64,000 bases of DNA from Bactericera cockerelli. Lineage: Eukaryota > Arthropoda > Insecta > Hemiptera > Triozidae. Made by a program: the position numbers and the translations under genes. The notes under the pieces were generated by a model. That model was not told where the DNA came from and searched no databases. It saw nothing but the letters and a program-made list of their open reading frames with translations. Below, piece after piece: positions 10,370-21,374 of this stretch (positions are counted from its first letter, which is position 1; each line of letters begins with the position of its first letter). The stretch is from positions 2,913,027 through 2,977,026 of the forward strand of contig CM044962.1 of NCBI GenBank assembly GCA_024516035.1. Reading direction: 5' to 3'.

Positions 10370-10545
10370 TCGGGGTCCACTCAAACCTCGTGAGGAAAAA
10401 TGAGTAGCTGCTTTAATGTTCGCAGCGAGCAGTGGTGGAATTATAGGCGAAAATAAGATTTTGGAATATTAAAAATACGGAATCGTCCTATAATTCTGTG
10501 CTGTCCACTGGAAATGTGATAAAATAACACAAAGAAACACATTAT
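10370..10545 (+). mobile_element. SINE family V, 5'-truncated
   Basis: Starts at GGGGTCCACTCAAACCTCGT and matches the body and 3' end of the copy at 7765, ending AACACAAAGAAACACATT. The tRNA head is missing. Confidence 0.7.
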
Positions 10546-10891
10546 TTTTTTTATATCATTATTACTATTAGTTTCCAGTGAAGATTTTTCTGTGTTACAG
10601 AAAGAAAACCTAGCTTAAGAAATCCAATACGCACATGTGCTGCCTATCAGATGTTACGCCTGTGTCGCTTGAGTAATATTGATAACCACAGCCATCTGAG
10701 CTTAACCACATGGATTCATTGCTCAACCAGGCGCATCTACTTACCTTTGTAGGTAAGTGAGACGCGTGATTCTGTCAATAGGGCAAAGGGTGACCTTCAA
10801 CCGCCCGCCAGTGGCTCACACGGTCTCTCAATCGGGTGGTTGAAGTTTCGATCCAGTTCAACGGAAGAATTTTTTTTTTTAATTTGGAAGA

Positions 10892-11105
10892 ATCTGGCTG
10901 GGGGACTTTAAACAGGGTGACGTCATCGTGAACGATGGTAGCCAGACAGTGGAGGAATGACTCAGCACTTCTACCACTGTCTTTACAAGGAGGCTAATAA
11001 TTAACAAGGGCCCCCAGAACCAAGCCAATGCTAGTCTACTCTATATGTATAGTCCCCCAGCCAGACTGCTGGTCTACTCCCTGTTTATAGTCCTCCAGCC
11101 AGACT
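10892..11105. repeat. Inverted-repeat element, CTGGCTG family
   Basis: Left CTGGCTGGGGGACTTTAAAC and right GTTTATAGTCCTCCAGCCAG are inverted copies, and a second inward copy (AGTCCCCCAGCCAGAC) lies at about 11050. It is related to the retroposed copy at 56482-56758, which begins with the same motif. The class is uncertain. Confidence 0.55.
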
Positions 11106-11455
11106 AAATTGTAAATACGTGTATAAAATACCTATTTATATTTTTTATATTTAAATGGACAGGTTCGTTTTTTAATGGTTGCATCTTGAATGAACCAGAT
11201 ATTTAGTTAGAATAGAGAATATCTCATCGTTCAACACGTGCTAACTTGGAGATTATTGGGTCTACATATTTCAAATTAAAGAAGTTTTGTTTATGAAATA
11301 CCTGCCCAAAATCTGTTTTCGTAACATTCAACACGAAGAATTTATAATTAGTTATTATGAAAAATATCCGATTGAAACTGTCATCTTAATTCAACTGTTT
11401 TAAATGGTTCAAATAGGAGTTATTAATCAACATGTAAACCTAAATGGTTTACATA
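11106..11455. other. No feature seen
   Basis: AT-rich spacer immediately left of a foldback element. No coding or repeat signal was matched. Confidence 0.45.
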
Positions 11456-12358
11456 CAGTGTGTCCCACCGAAGTTGGACACCTCAAATTACTCGGCCCCT
11501 GAAAGAGTTTTTGAAAAATAAAAAATCCAGTGGTACAGTCCTAATTATGCGGTTTCAGTCACGAGCTTTTTTTTTATACAGGGTGGCTCAAAAATTAGAA
11601 ATTGAGGTGTCAACTTTCGATTTTTAAATGGATCGACCTGAATTTTATTTGATAATTTCACTTCTAAATGATTCCTGAGTACTTTTTTAAACTAAAATAT
11701 TACATACAGGGTGGTTTTTTTTACCAATTTTTTTCTAAATCTCGAATAACTTGATTTCGTTTAATTTTTTCGATAACAAGAATACCTAGATGGTTTTATG
11801 TAATGAAAACACGCACTTTCAATAGGTAGCAAAAAAAATTACAGGGTGGTTCATAAGTGATATAATGACTTGATTTTTTTTTAACTGAGTTTTTAAAATA
11901 AAATATTACGGATTAACAATGCTCGCCTAACTTTACACTTTTTTCGTTGGTCATATCGAAAAACAAAACTAAAGTGTTGTACAGGGTGACATAATTTTTT
12001 TAGCAACACCCTGTAAATGGGCAGTCAAAGAGATGTATATTGAACAAAAAGACTGAATATACAAGATTTTTTTTTGATTTTTAGTGAAATTAAAAAGTTA
12101 TGTTGTTTTAACTAGTATTGTCACATGGACCAACCTGTAGATATCCTCTTAAACTATCATGTGGGTACTCGAAGTTGTATAAAAATTAAACGAAGTCTTC
12201 GAATGGGGGGAAAAACAAGTAAAAAAACACGAATTTTAAAGCCAGTTTCAATTTTTTGTGCACAATGAATGATTTTAAGACTTGAAATAAAAAGTAGGTA
12301 GGTGTAGACACAAAATTGAATTTCGAGTACCCGTATAGTGGTTTAAGAAAAAAGTGGT
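11456..12358. mobile_element. Foldback element FB1, one arm plus centre
   Basis: Matches the left arm of the complete copy at 34481-36130: CAGTGTGTCCCACC tip, TCAAATTACTCGGCCCCTGA, then internal CAGGGTGG motifs at about 11580, 11707, 11843 and 11980 at 120-140 bp spacing. It ends in the central region (GTAGGTGTAGACACAAAATT). The right arm is missing. Confidence 0.8.
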
Positions 12359-12375
12359 TTACAAAAAATCACACC

Positions 12376-12510
12376 TAAATGAGAAGTATTGCGTCACTTC
12401 TTCCCCATTAGAGGGGAAGCATACTACGGAATAAACTGCATTACAGACCACAAGCGTCTACAGTAACTCCTGTTTCATGGCTACGAAATAAAAAAGGCTG
12501 TGAAACACTC

Positions 12511-12541
<31 letters not shown>
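12376..12541 (+). mobile_element. SINE family I, 5'-truncated
   Basis: Begins in the body (AAATGAGAAGTATTGCGTC), includes CTCCTGTTTCATGGCTACGA and ends in a long A run (12516-12541) followed by CAA-rich sequence. Confidence 0.85.
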
Positions 12542-12999
12542 CAACAACAAAAACAAAACAAATACCACATGTACTTTGCTGAGTCTTGTTTGAGACCGCT
12601 TGAGCGGATTATTTTTAAGATAAGAGAAGGCGTTTACAGTAAATTCACGAACTTTTATGATAATATTTATCTTAAGATTATATTATGCTAATATTATTAA
12701 AATTAATAATTTTACCCATGCTTTAGCGTTCTAGAATTATGAATAGGTAAAAAATTTACATGGTCAGTCCATGATGAACACGTTTTAGAAGGAACTAGCA
12801 AAACAATATACCTATCATAATCGGTTGTTGTAAACCTTGTTGTACACTACATCTGATAAAAAATTGTATATAAAAAATCTGGTGTGACACCACACGATTT
12901 TCCCTATCACTAATTCCGTCTCTGGTGCCTCAACAGTAACAGTTAACTAAAAATCAATGTCAAATTCGTGATCAGCACTTCAAAATCATTGGATTTGAT
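12542..12999. other. No feature seen
   Basis: AT-rich spacer. Nothing coding is supported. Confidence 0.45.
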
Positions 13000-13430
13000 A
13001 TGTCACAAACCCCATTCAAGAATAATGATCAAAAAGTTAGTCTCCAAAAAAAAATTGCTTCCGGGTTCCAAAAAGTTCAAGATATCAAAAAAATGATCAG
13101 AACAAACACCTCATATTCTAAGATAATGTTCTCTAACTTTTTTTGTATCTCTAACCAATGCGGCCGATTTGAATCAAAAGTTTCGTGGTTTGTGTGGTGT
13201 ATAGAATCAACTTCCATACTAAATTTCAAGTATCTAGCTCTTACCGTTCTCGATTTATCGTGTTCACAGACAGAGAAACAGACGGAGGGACGGACAAACA
13301 GACGCACGGATCAATGGCCAAAAATAACTCTTTTGGTATTTTTGGTATATTCGTCCAGAAATGTAAAAAACTGGGTAGGTCAAATTTTCGACGAATACAA
13401 TACTTTCCTTATTATAGGATAAGGGAAGTA
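13000..13430 (+). repeat. Dispersed repeat with CAGACAGA/GGACGGAC segment
   Basis: Contains CTTACCGTTCTCGATTTATC followed by an imperfect CAGA/GGACGGA run (13266-13310). It ends in a palindrome built on CTTTCCTTATTATAGGATAAG (13404-13428). A similar palindromic end (CTTTCC...GGAAAG) appears near 42486-42512. The overlapping frames on both strands show no protein family and look like repeat artefacts. Confidence 0.5.
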
Positions 13431-13502
13431 AAAAAATATAACAGATGCTCCTCAACAGGAACTAGGTAGTTATCATATTTGTGTTAATCACAATCGTGAA
13501 AT

Positions 13503-13612
13503 CACAACTACTCAAACTCGCTTTACTAAATCTACGCTGAAACCGGGACTTGAACCACCGACCTCTAGGTTACAAGTCCGCCGCGTTATCGATTAAGCTA
13601 CTGAGATCGGCA
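13503..13612 (-). mobile_element. tRNA-like SINE head, family III
   Basis: Near-identical to 6196-6302 on the minus strand, with B box GGTTCAAGTCCCGG. It is directly followed by a family I SINE in the opposite orientation. Confidence 0.78.
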
Positions 13613-13627
13613 CTGTACACGAAATAT

Positions 13628-13840
13628 TGGTTACAGTTGTTTGTAAGGGATACCTTCCGGTGCGCTCGTGTTGACCCAGCACCTAAATGGGAAGTAGTGT
13701 ATCACTTCTCGCCCATCAGAGGCGAGGCATACGACAGGATGGACAGGCTACAAGACAGACCACAAGCGTCTACAGTAGCTCCTGTTTCATGGCTACGAAA
13801 TAAAAAAGCCTGTGAAACACTCATCTTTAAAAAAAAAAAA
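13628..13840 (+). mobile_element. SINE family I, head lost
   Basis: Starts at TTGGTTACAGTTGTTTG just after the head, continues through the whole body and ends in an A run (13827-13840). The 145-codon plus-strand frame across it is repeat-derived. Confidence 0.85.
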
Positions 13841-14261
13841 CATCTCACAGAAAGCTGTCTCATAATCTATTTTCTTATGGAAAGAAAGCTCATCATCTCT
13901 ATCAACCAACCACCCTCTGAAAACCCGTACCTCATGGCCCTGCTCTGGAACTCACCTGAGTTTGATAGCTCACCGGTTTCTTCCTAAAGAAAGCAGTCCA
14001 GAATGTCGTCCGGTGATATTTACAGCTAAACCGGTTGAGACATAAAATGTCCACCTTTCTTGTAGGTATCTGTCTACATATCTGTACCATGTGCAAATGT
14101 ACATACATATTTAAAGCACTGTTGGTTATTCTACTCTTATGTAAAATAATTAAAATAAGGCTGAAAAAAATACGAACAACCATGCCGTAACACTTCAATA
14201 ATCAATATTGAGTATTACGATTGCTTTGACAAAATAAAATATCTTCTTTGCTCTTATAAAA
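13841..14261. other. No gene seen
   Basis: Unique-looking spacer. A minus-strand frame at 13932-14198 shows no domain and is not supported. Confidence 0.45.
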
Positions 14262-14480
14262 GGCAGCGTCGATGGCGCGTTGAATCCGCCGGTTCTCGTA
14301 GGATCACCGAAGTCAAGCAACGTCCAGCGAGAAGAAGACTTTGTGATGCTATCATTTCGGCCAAACCCAGGCTTGGTGAGATAATATGGGTAGCAGGTTT
14401 GTGAGTTCCCTGAGAATGGAGGGCGACACCCCCGTCATAATATGACCATGCTGTTGAAAGCGACGTTAAACCCAAATAAA
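14262..14480 (+). mobile_element. 5S-rRNA-headed SINE (family VII), best head
   Basis: The first 70 bp align by eye with insect 5S rRNA: GCGCGTTGAATCC, CGGTTCTCGTAGGATCACCG and AAGTCAAGCAACGTCCAGCG. A central domain follows (CTTGGTGAGATAATATGGGT, GAGAATGGAGGGCGACAC) and a tail GACGTTAAACCCAAATAAAA. This is the SINE3 type of organisation. A real 5S gene is excluded because the 3' half of 5S is replaced. Confidence 0.87.
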
Positions 14481-14816
14481 AGCTTCATAATAATACAGGA
14501 GATTTTATTTAACCTGTCCAATGCACAGGAGCAACAGTAAAATCGTCGTTCCGCATTAGTATATGGACATGGACAAGACAGGCTTATGAAATGTCACCTA
14601 GAAATAGCTGCCGCCTGATTCAAGAATTTTATGGCGCTGATAAACTGGTACAACAGGTCTTTTGTTGACCTGTCGGTTTGTTGACCTGTGCGAAGATGAG
14701 TTAACGGTAAGAAACTAAGCTTCCAGCTGGGTTGGTTAAAATTTGAACATTTTGTTTGGTTTCTCGTCAATTTATAGGTATAATATAATAAAAAAAATAT
14801 TAAGTTTGGGCATTCC
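14481..14816. other. No gene seen
   Basis: Spacer with a direct GTTGACCTGT repeat at about 14660-14690. Nothing coding is supported. Confidence 0.4.
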
Positions 14817-15002
14817 ATTCCCAGCGAATGGAGGGTAACACACCCGTCCTAATCAGGACGTTAAAACCAAATAGAATCGTTGGCGTTAGGAAGGGCATCC
14901 AGCCATAAAAAACGTGCTCCACCCTACCCACCTCAACCATGAGGTTACAAAATGCCGACCCCAATAGCAACATAAGCTAATATGGGATAAAGGCAAGGGA
15001 GA
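14817..15002 (+). mobile_element. SINE family VI, 5'-truncated
   Basis: Begins at TTCCCAGCGAATGGAGGGTA in the shared central domain. It continues into CGTTGGCGTTAGGAAGGGCA and ends in a degraded RTE-type tail. The tRNA head is absent. Confidence 0.78.
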
Positions 15003-15814
15003 TATACATATGTACAATTGTACATAATTATGTACCTAATTTTAAGTATATTATATGTATGAGCTTAAAATGTGACAGGTTGAAATTTCCGTAACGTCTA
15101 AAGAGACCTTATTCAAAAACTAATATTCTCGCTTGATTCTGTAGATTCTTAAAAAACTGAAAAGAAATTTGTAGGTATAAAACTGATGATTTATTTCATA
15201 TTGGGGACTTTTCTATTCTACTTTTTCTTTAAATAGATGAAAGTTTCTACATTAGCTACGTATGTACATTGTACATAACTACATATTAACCCCCCTAAAA
15301 TATGTACATCTGCCCCCCTAAAATACAACTAGAGCCGAATTTGTAATTTATTTAATTGTACAAAATATCTTTTGATGTGGTACAAAGTCATACATTATAT
15401 AAAATGAAAAAATATAAAATGCAATTTCAAATTAATAATAATAAAAATAAATAAAAATAATGAATCAGGATTAGATTTGAAAAAACAAAAATTAAGTAAA
15501 TGAAGGGGTTTTTAGACGGTAAAATACCTTCGCGCTGTCTCATATGAAATTACCTACACCCGTGTTTCATGCAAATTTTCCCCCTTCTCAAAAAAAAAGG
15601 TAGGTACAAAGCCCACCCTGTATAAATGGAATATATGGTAAGAGTCAGTTCCTACCCGGTACTCACTGTCCAGAGACCTTCTGGTACCCGGACAGTTCCT
15701 ATTGACCCAATGACCACATTACCTCCTCGTGACTTTGCCACAGGTTAAAAGTTACAGTGCCCAGTGACTTCGACAAAAGTTGAGATAAAACAGCATTGTA
15801 TAACTTGAATATTT
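15003..15814. other. No gene seen
   Basis: AT-rich spacer with runs of TGTACAT and a CACCCTGTATAAATGG tip-like motif near 15615. Nothing coding is supported. Confidence 0.45.
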
Positions 15815-15935
15815 AGTCAGCGTCGGTGGCACTTTGAATACACCCGTTCTCATTCAGTCACTGAAGTAAAGTAACGTCTAGTGAGGCAAGGACTTGGATG
15901 AGATCCTTGAGTGTACCGTTTTGAAACATTTCGCA
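15815..15935 (+). mobile_element. Isolated 5S-like SINE head
   Basis: GTGGCACTTTGAATACACCC, GTTCTCATTCAGTCACTGAA, GTAAAGTAACGTC and AGGACTTGGATGAG follow the 5S rRNA order further 3' than the other copies do. The central domain seen in the other copies is not present downstream. Confidence 0.7.
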
Positions 15936-16035
15936 AAGAAATTTGTGCGATAATTGTTTCAATAATAGAATGGCTTCTACCCCCAAATGCTTCACTCAGT
16001 GGGAATCTGGCCTTAGAACGGACAGCCCCGACCTC

Positions 16036-16178
16036 TAATACAAGAAGCACGGGAACTGGAACATGGTGGTCTTCCCATCTTTCACATCGTCCGTATCTCG
16101 AAGTAAAGCACTAAAGCCTTCTTCACACAACGGTCTGAGGCATAGCCGCAGTTGAAAGGGTCCTTCTACACCGTCCTA
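16036..16178 (-). pseudogene. Partial duplicate of the adjacent gene's 3' end
   Basis: Segments 16037-16090 and 16137-16178 repeat, with few changes, the last ~55 bases (16180-16233) and the preceding ~36 bases (16240-16275) of the neighbouring coding region. They are separated by an unrelated ~45-bp insertion. It lacks the upstream coding part, so it is a decayed tandem duplicate of the C-terminal codons. Confidence 0.7.
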
Positions 16179-16604
16179 TTAGTACAAGAAGCGCGGGAAC
16201 TGGAACATGGTGGTCTTCCCATCTTTCACATCGTCCGAGTCATAGCCGTAGTTGAAAGGGTCCTTCCACACGGTTTTCTTGTTCCAGCGGGCGGGCGGGG
16301 TGAGGAACTCCACCTTCTCGCGGGAGTAATCGTGATGCCAGGAGTTGTCGGTGGTGGAGTTGCAGCGCGCGCATGTGCAGTAGGTGCAGTAGGGGCCTCG
16401 CTTGTAGAACTGGAGCATCTGGTCGTTGTGATTGTCGTAGAAATCCGTCATGAGCGGATGTTCCGGAGTTGAGATGGTCCGATAAGTGAACCCTGTGGTA
16501 AGCTTGCGCCAATCGATTGTCGCGCAGCTCTGGTGCTTGACTAGTGTGAGGAATGAACCGAGGACTAGGAGTTTGGTGAATGAGTTGGAATGTTTTGAGA
16601 GCAT
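16179..16604 (-). CDS. Small secreted protein, unknown function
   Basis: The reading frame encodes 141 aa. Residues 1-28 look like a signal peptide (hydrophobic TKLLVLGSFLTLV, then HQSCA as a likely cleavage site). The mature part holds one compact cysteine cluster, CTYCTCARC (Cys73, 76, 78, 81), directly followed by an N-glycosylation sequon NST at 82-84. It is otherwise rich in aromatic and charged residues (WHHDYSREKVEF, WNKKTVWKDPFNYGYD). The base composition is clearly more GC-rich than the surroundings and codon use looks protein-like. I do not recognise the family. It could be a complete intronless gene or a single exon; no upstream splice acceptor forces a longer model. A partial copy of its 3' end lies immediately downstream. 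Confidence 0.7.
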   Translation of the reverse strand: MLSKHSNSFTKLLVLGSFLTLVKHQSCATIDWRKLTTGFTYRTISTPEHPLMTDFYDNHNDQMLQFYKRGPYCTYCTCARCNSTTDNSWHHDYSREKVEFLTPPARWNKKTVWKDPFNYGYDSDDVKDGKTTMFQFPRFLY

Positions 16605-17302
16605 TTGGTGTTCTTTTTGAACTTTTTACTGTGGACAGTGTGAAAGGACCTTTTAACTTCCAAGTATGAGATACTTATTTCGATATTGACTCTTTTGAAG
16701 ATGTGAATTTGATGTAAAGCTATTAGATGAAAAGGAAAGTGTTTTTTTTTAACAAACTGCGACGATTAGATTGTTTTGTTATCCTTTAACTTTAGATTTT
16801 GTATTGTGGCGGTATGAATATGAATTAATAATGTTGAGCGTTTAGATGTGAAAGAGGAGAATTGTTTTGTTTATTGTCACAACAAACTGGGATTGTTTTA
16901 TTATCAATGTCTTTTAAATGATGTTTTTTAAACACATTCAATATTATTTTACTGAAACTCTGACAACTATATTTTGAAAAAATTGAACAGACTAATATTT
17001 AAACTCAGCTTTAAATTTAAAAAGAAATTAACTAGGTAATAACCAGATGGTCATTTTCGAAAGTAAATTACATTTTTTTTTTTTTTTTCAATCACTGGCG
17101 AAGTGATTGAACTGCTCTCTCACTCTCAGCACAAAACAGTAGTGTTTCATTTTCATTGTTAACTGAGAGAATAGATGAGTTCTTTGATAAAGTTACTCTT
17201 TTTGTAAGAGTACCACTCTCAGCTCCCAGAGTCATGTAGTCATCAGAAATGGTCATGTATTTTTTCACAAGCTAATTTAACTCAAAGGGAATTTATTTTT
17301 GT
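16605..17302. other. Upstream flank of the secreted-protein gene
   Basis: AT-rich sequence with a T run (17073-17089) and no further coding signal. The promoter of the minus-strand gene should lie in the first few hundred bases, but no convincing TATA box or initiator was identified. Confidence 0.45.
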
Positions 17303-17505
17303 CCCGGTAGCTCAGTGCTAAAGGCGGCACTCTGTGAATCCAGAGATTCCAGAGATCCGCGGGTTCGAAACCCAGCCGGGACATGGCAAGTTATCCTCCC
17401 ATTTGGGATTTTTACCACATAATAATATGTCTTGGGCTTACTGCTGGAATAATGGGACTTGATAGTCCTAATCGGGCAGTATAAATAAGGCGATATTATT
17501 ATTAT
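17303..17505 (+). mobile_element. tRNA-derived SINE, family IV
   Basis: The head reads CCCGGTAGCTCAGTGCTAAA (A box), then a CTCTG/CAGAG anticodon-like stem with a duplicated GATTCCAGA, then GCGGGTTCGAAACCCAGCC (T arm) and an acceptor end CGGGAC. The body contains GTCTTGGGCTTACTGCTGGA and the tail is ATT-rich. Relatives lie at 31.5 and 38.6 kb. Confidence 0.84.
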
Positions 17506-17950
17506 TTACTTATTTTTTAAATGCTTAAATGCATTTTTCAAAAGAAGATAATATCATGGGTAGAACCTACTCCAAAGTTTATAGCCGTCCTGATGAAATT
17601 TTCACGCGATTTCAAGGGGATTTTCCTGTGCCGAACGGTCATACGTCAAGGAGATTTAAGATGGTCAGTGGTCGTACATAGAATACCAATAAGTCTAACA
17701 TAACTTGACGAGATCCAAAATGGGTCTGCAGTCTGCAGAGGAGGTAGTTAACCACACCTGTACGAGTCTCGTATGAATGTTCTGAGGTGTCGTGAGGTAA
17801 ACATGAGCTTTCCTGCCTTGTTGTATAATCCTCAATTAGATTCTTATAATAAAAAAAGGACGTTTATGATCGAAATATAATGCCGGGACATGACAGTGAC
17901 TATGGGTTCAATCACATTCAAAGAAGCCTCATTATTGGATCCATTATTAT
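17506..17950. other. No gene seen
   Basis: Spacer between a SINE and a LINE fragment; no domain is recognised in the short frames. Confidence 0.4.
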
Positions 17951-17998
17951 TAGTTGATTTTATTTTTATCAAGGATTTCATATTCATCATCATTATTC

Positions 17999-18230
17999 TC
18001 AATCCGAGGATTGGTCGGCAGCCCTCCACACTAATCTGTCTGTTGTCTTCTCCTTCATTTCTTCATAGCTTCTGCTCCCGGAGGATTTGATGTAATTGAG
18101 TCTTGGTCGACCTCGTCTCCGGTTGCCTTCCATTCTTCCTTCAATCATCTCGACCATAAATCTGTTTTGTCGGAACAAATGTCCCATCCACTTGTGTCTC
18201 CTTACTTCTAGTGTCTTTACACTAGAAGTA
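17999..18230 (-). pseudogene. LINE ORF2 C-terminal fragment
   Basis: The minus strand encodes [15 protein letters not shown], then [14 protein letters not shown] and [19 protein letters not shown] followed by a stop. The W-x-GH-x-x-R ... GRPR ... DR-x-x-WR pattern is the characteristic C-terminus of RTE-like reverse transcriptase polyproteins. Nothing of the catalytic domain is present, so this is a 5'-truncated relic. It sits 64 bp left of a TTAA-flanked element. Confidence 0.75.
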
Positions 18231-18289
18231 ATTAGTTTAAGTATGGCTCCAAAGCTACATACTAGAGATCAGTGATCACTATCAACACA

Positions 18290-18590
18290 TTAACACGTTC
18301 GTTACCAAGCCAATTTTTTCAAGTTTTACGTAGGGACCAGGCGGTAAAGTTGCAGTTGCATCCTGGGGACCAAATCTTGGTCCCCAGGTTTTTTTTTTGC
18401 ATATTTGGCATCGTATTTGTACAAGAATCGATCCTATATCTGTTCTAATACTAACAACCTACCTCCAAAAGGCCATATATGGATGTCCGGTTTCTCGTTA
18501 AAATTTTGATAACAGCCACATGTGTGTTTTCGGTCCCAAAGAAAAACACAAAAACATCCACATATGGCCGTTCGGTAACGAACGTGTTAA
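18290..18590. mobile_element. TTAA-flanked MITE, piggyBac-like, type a
   Basis: The element 18294-18586 is bounded by TTAA on both sides. Its ends CACGTTCGTTACC and GGTAACGAACGTG are perfect inverted repeats. TTAA duplication is the piggyBac (or Kolobok) hallmark. No transposase is encoded. Confidence 0.9.
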
Positions 18591-18659
18591 TATCTACTAG
18601 TATTTGTTCCTTATACCTTGGGAGCCCTGTCCGAAAGAAAAGAGTTGGATGAGATTTAT

Positions 18660-19655
18660 TTAACCTGTGAGTACACGCGCTAAAAATCCGAACGTCTGTA
18701 CACGCGCGATGAAAAAAATTCTCACACCTGATTTTGCTTTGTATTTCGTTCTGCTTGAAGAGTTATATAATATTTTTAAGATACATTAAGTTGACTTATG
18801 TATTTAAAGGATATTTAAAGTAATTTTAGCAACTTTTTTTCCAAATGGTTGCAGTTCGAACCCCTGATTTGAATTTGTTTTTTTTTCTCCAAAATTTGTT
18901 CATCGTAAGCTATACTGACATAAATTTGTAGGGCAATTCACAGTATATCTTATAATCAAGAATATTTTGTAATTATATTTGTTTAGGTACTTCTAAAAGC
19001 TAAAACCAGAAACGATAAAAAAATAAATGTACTTAGATTATACCAGGAGGTAAGTAGGTAGGTAGGTACCCATTATAGTAGGTGGAGAAAGATTACAAAG
19101 AATACTAATTATTTCAGTATCTAGCAAAAAAAGTGTAGGAAGGTACCTAACTACCTAATATTATTACAAAGAAATTTAATTAATGTTATTTAAAAATTTA
19201 TATTTTGTTAGTTAAAAATCATTATAATAATTATTATAACAATAGTGAACAATCACGAATTTAGTAGGTAAACACACTAATTTTCTTTTAAAAAATATAT
19301 TTTTTTATTTAAAACAATTGTTATTATTATATTAAATAATTATTAAAACTAATTATTATAAATAATTAATTAAATGAAACTAAATAGTTCGTAACAGAAA
19401 AAAAAAACTCTCAAAAAAAAAGTCTGTACACGCGCGATGAAAAAAAATCTCACATTTCAGACCGATCTGAACTTTTCGCCACGTCACGGGCAACAGAAAT
19501 TGAAAATAGCTCAAGAGACTGTGGATACATCTAGATAAACATATTATCAACAGCTACTCCAGGTCCCTACAGGTTAGGACCAATATCGATTAAGTTCTAG
19601 CGTTTTTGCCGAGCGTGTGAGAATTTTTCCCTATGTGCGTGTACTCACGGGTTAA
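18660..19655. mobile_element. TTAA-flanked ~1-kb element, type b, copy 1
   Basis: The element 18664-19651 is flanked by TTAA (18660-18663 and 19652-19655) with inverted ends CCTGTGAGTACACGC and GCGTGTACTCACGGG. A subterminal phrase built on GTACACGCGCGATGAAAAAA occurs near both ends in the same orientation. The interior is AT-rich and non-coding. A near-identical second copy lies at 49220-50211. Ends starting CCY with TTAA fit a non-autonomous piggyBac-like element. Confidence 0.93.
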
Positions 19656-20248
19656 TTTAAAATAAATCAGTATATATCTACTATTTGTTATTGAAATATT
19701 TTTCATATTTATTCCCTTGCTAATGTCTATGAAATAGACGAAACTCGAGTAGGGAAAGTAAGTCATCAAAATTTGAATCCTAGACATATGAAAATATTTT
19801 AATAATAATTTCACATTAGGATGTCTAATATAAACTCATGTTCAAAAAATTGTATATCTACTAATCGCACAATGCCCCTGTCTTGGTAATAATCGATTGG
19901 ATAAGTGGAAGTATTTGATCATAAACAAAGGTGCTAACTGCTAATAGATAGCTGACAGTCCCATGGGCTAATGAGTCAATTGAGTCATTCGTTGTACTAA
20001 CATGCTTCTGTCTACTAGAGTACATGATAAATCTGGAAGTGATAATAGATATATAACTGCTAATCGGCTATTAGTAATATATATTTATATGTACTACAGA
20101 TATTTCATAGGGTCAGTGACCTATGGGTTCAATCACTTTCTGGCAGTCCATTAGGCGGACATTCTAAACGTCATATTAAACAATCTGACGTGCGGACGGA
20201 TCATTTTAAACTGACAACCAGTCAAATAAGTCTGCCAATAATAACAAT
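19656..20248. other. No gene seen
   Basis: AT-rich spacer without recognised elements. Confidence 0.45.
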
Positions 20249-20449
20249 ACTCTTTAGTTGAAGGTAACTACCAGGCGAGGTTATAGCTCGAAGCATTTTC
20301 TACCACCTTACTCTGAGAGTCTTATTATTATGTCGTCACAAACTTAAATAATGAGTAAAAATTCATGCACTGGTGGGGATTCGAACCAACGGATTCCTAC
20401 GCTACCTGGATTACCAGACTAGCGCGTTAACCACTTGTCTACCAGTATG
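20249..20449 (-). mobile_element. SINE family II (minus)
   Basis: Same organisation as 9367-9564; the head shows GGATTCGAACCAACGG and CTGGATTACCAGACTAGCGC in minus orientation. Confidence 0.84.
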
Positions 20450-21374
20450 GTAAAGCTCCTATCACGAGCTGAATAACAACACCTAGGTATCTATTATTTA
20501 ATTATTTATTAGTTTTCTCGTATTGTCTGGGTCAGTACTTTGTATTCTGAATAAAATACCGTACTTCTGTATCGTAAAGTCTTTAATTTTACTGTAAATA
20601 AAATAAAAATAAACATTATAATTACTATCGTAATTATTACTATTGTCTGAGGGCAGTTACTACTTATCCCTCACATGAGAATGATACAGGTATTATTAGG
20701 GTGGCCCTTAGCTATAGAGGTGAGAAAAAAATCCGAGTATTTTTCTGAGCTCCCCCCCTCAAATGGTTCCAATTCATAAAAAAATGATACCTATAAAGTT
20801 TTACCTCGATCGGAAATTGTTAACACGTGCCGCCGGGAGCTTAAAGTTTAGATATGCTAATTGAAGGGGCAATATACGTTTTTCCGCACTTTTTGTTAAT
20901 TTTCTCTGTAATAGATCAACTTAGAATAAAAATTCAAAAAGTGATAGAATTGTAACAAAACTATCTAACAAAGTTACTCTCATCAAATTTCCTCTTAAAC
21001 CAACAGTTCCTTGGCAATTCAATAACAAAGGCAGATTTTTGCTCTACCCCTCTGTATCTCGCTAGCAAAACTGTAAAATACGTCTCGATAAAAGAAAATA
21101 TCCAAGATAACTAAAGAAAGCAGGTAAGTTCAATTATTTTATACAAACAAAATACAGTTCTTTCATATTTTTAATCAATAATAAGAACAAAATAATATTG
21201 AATAATATTATATTTACTAATATACCAATATCCGTTTCTTCCTGTCAAGATGCCTTGTTCTATAGTTTTTTACTATTTGAATAATGAACTGTTTTTGATC
21301 TACATCATTAGTAATATGTTATTACGTATTTACTCAATTACTCATCCAATAATTTCACCCCCTTTATAATTTTT

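Noticed and set aside
13000..13422. A 140-codon plus-strand protein
   Set aside because: The frame covers a dispersed repeat with CAGA/GGAC runs, is overlapped by open frames on the other strand and shows no domain.
14262..14335. A 5S rRNA gene
   Set aside because: Only the first part resembles 5S rRNA; the 3' half is replaced by the SINE core and the same junction is seen in several copies.
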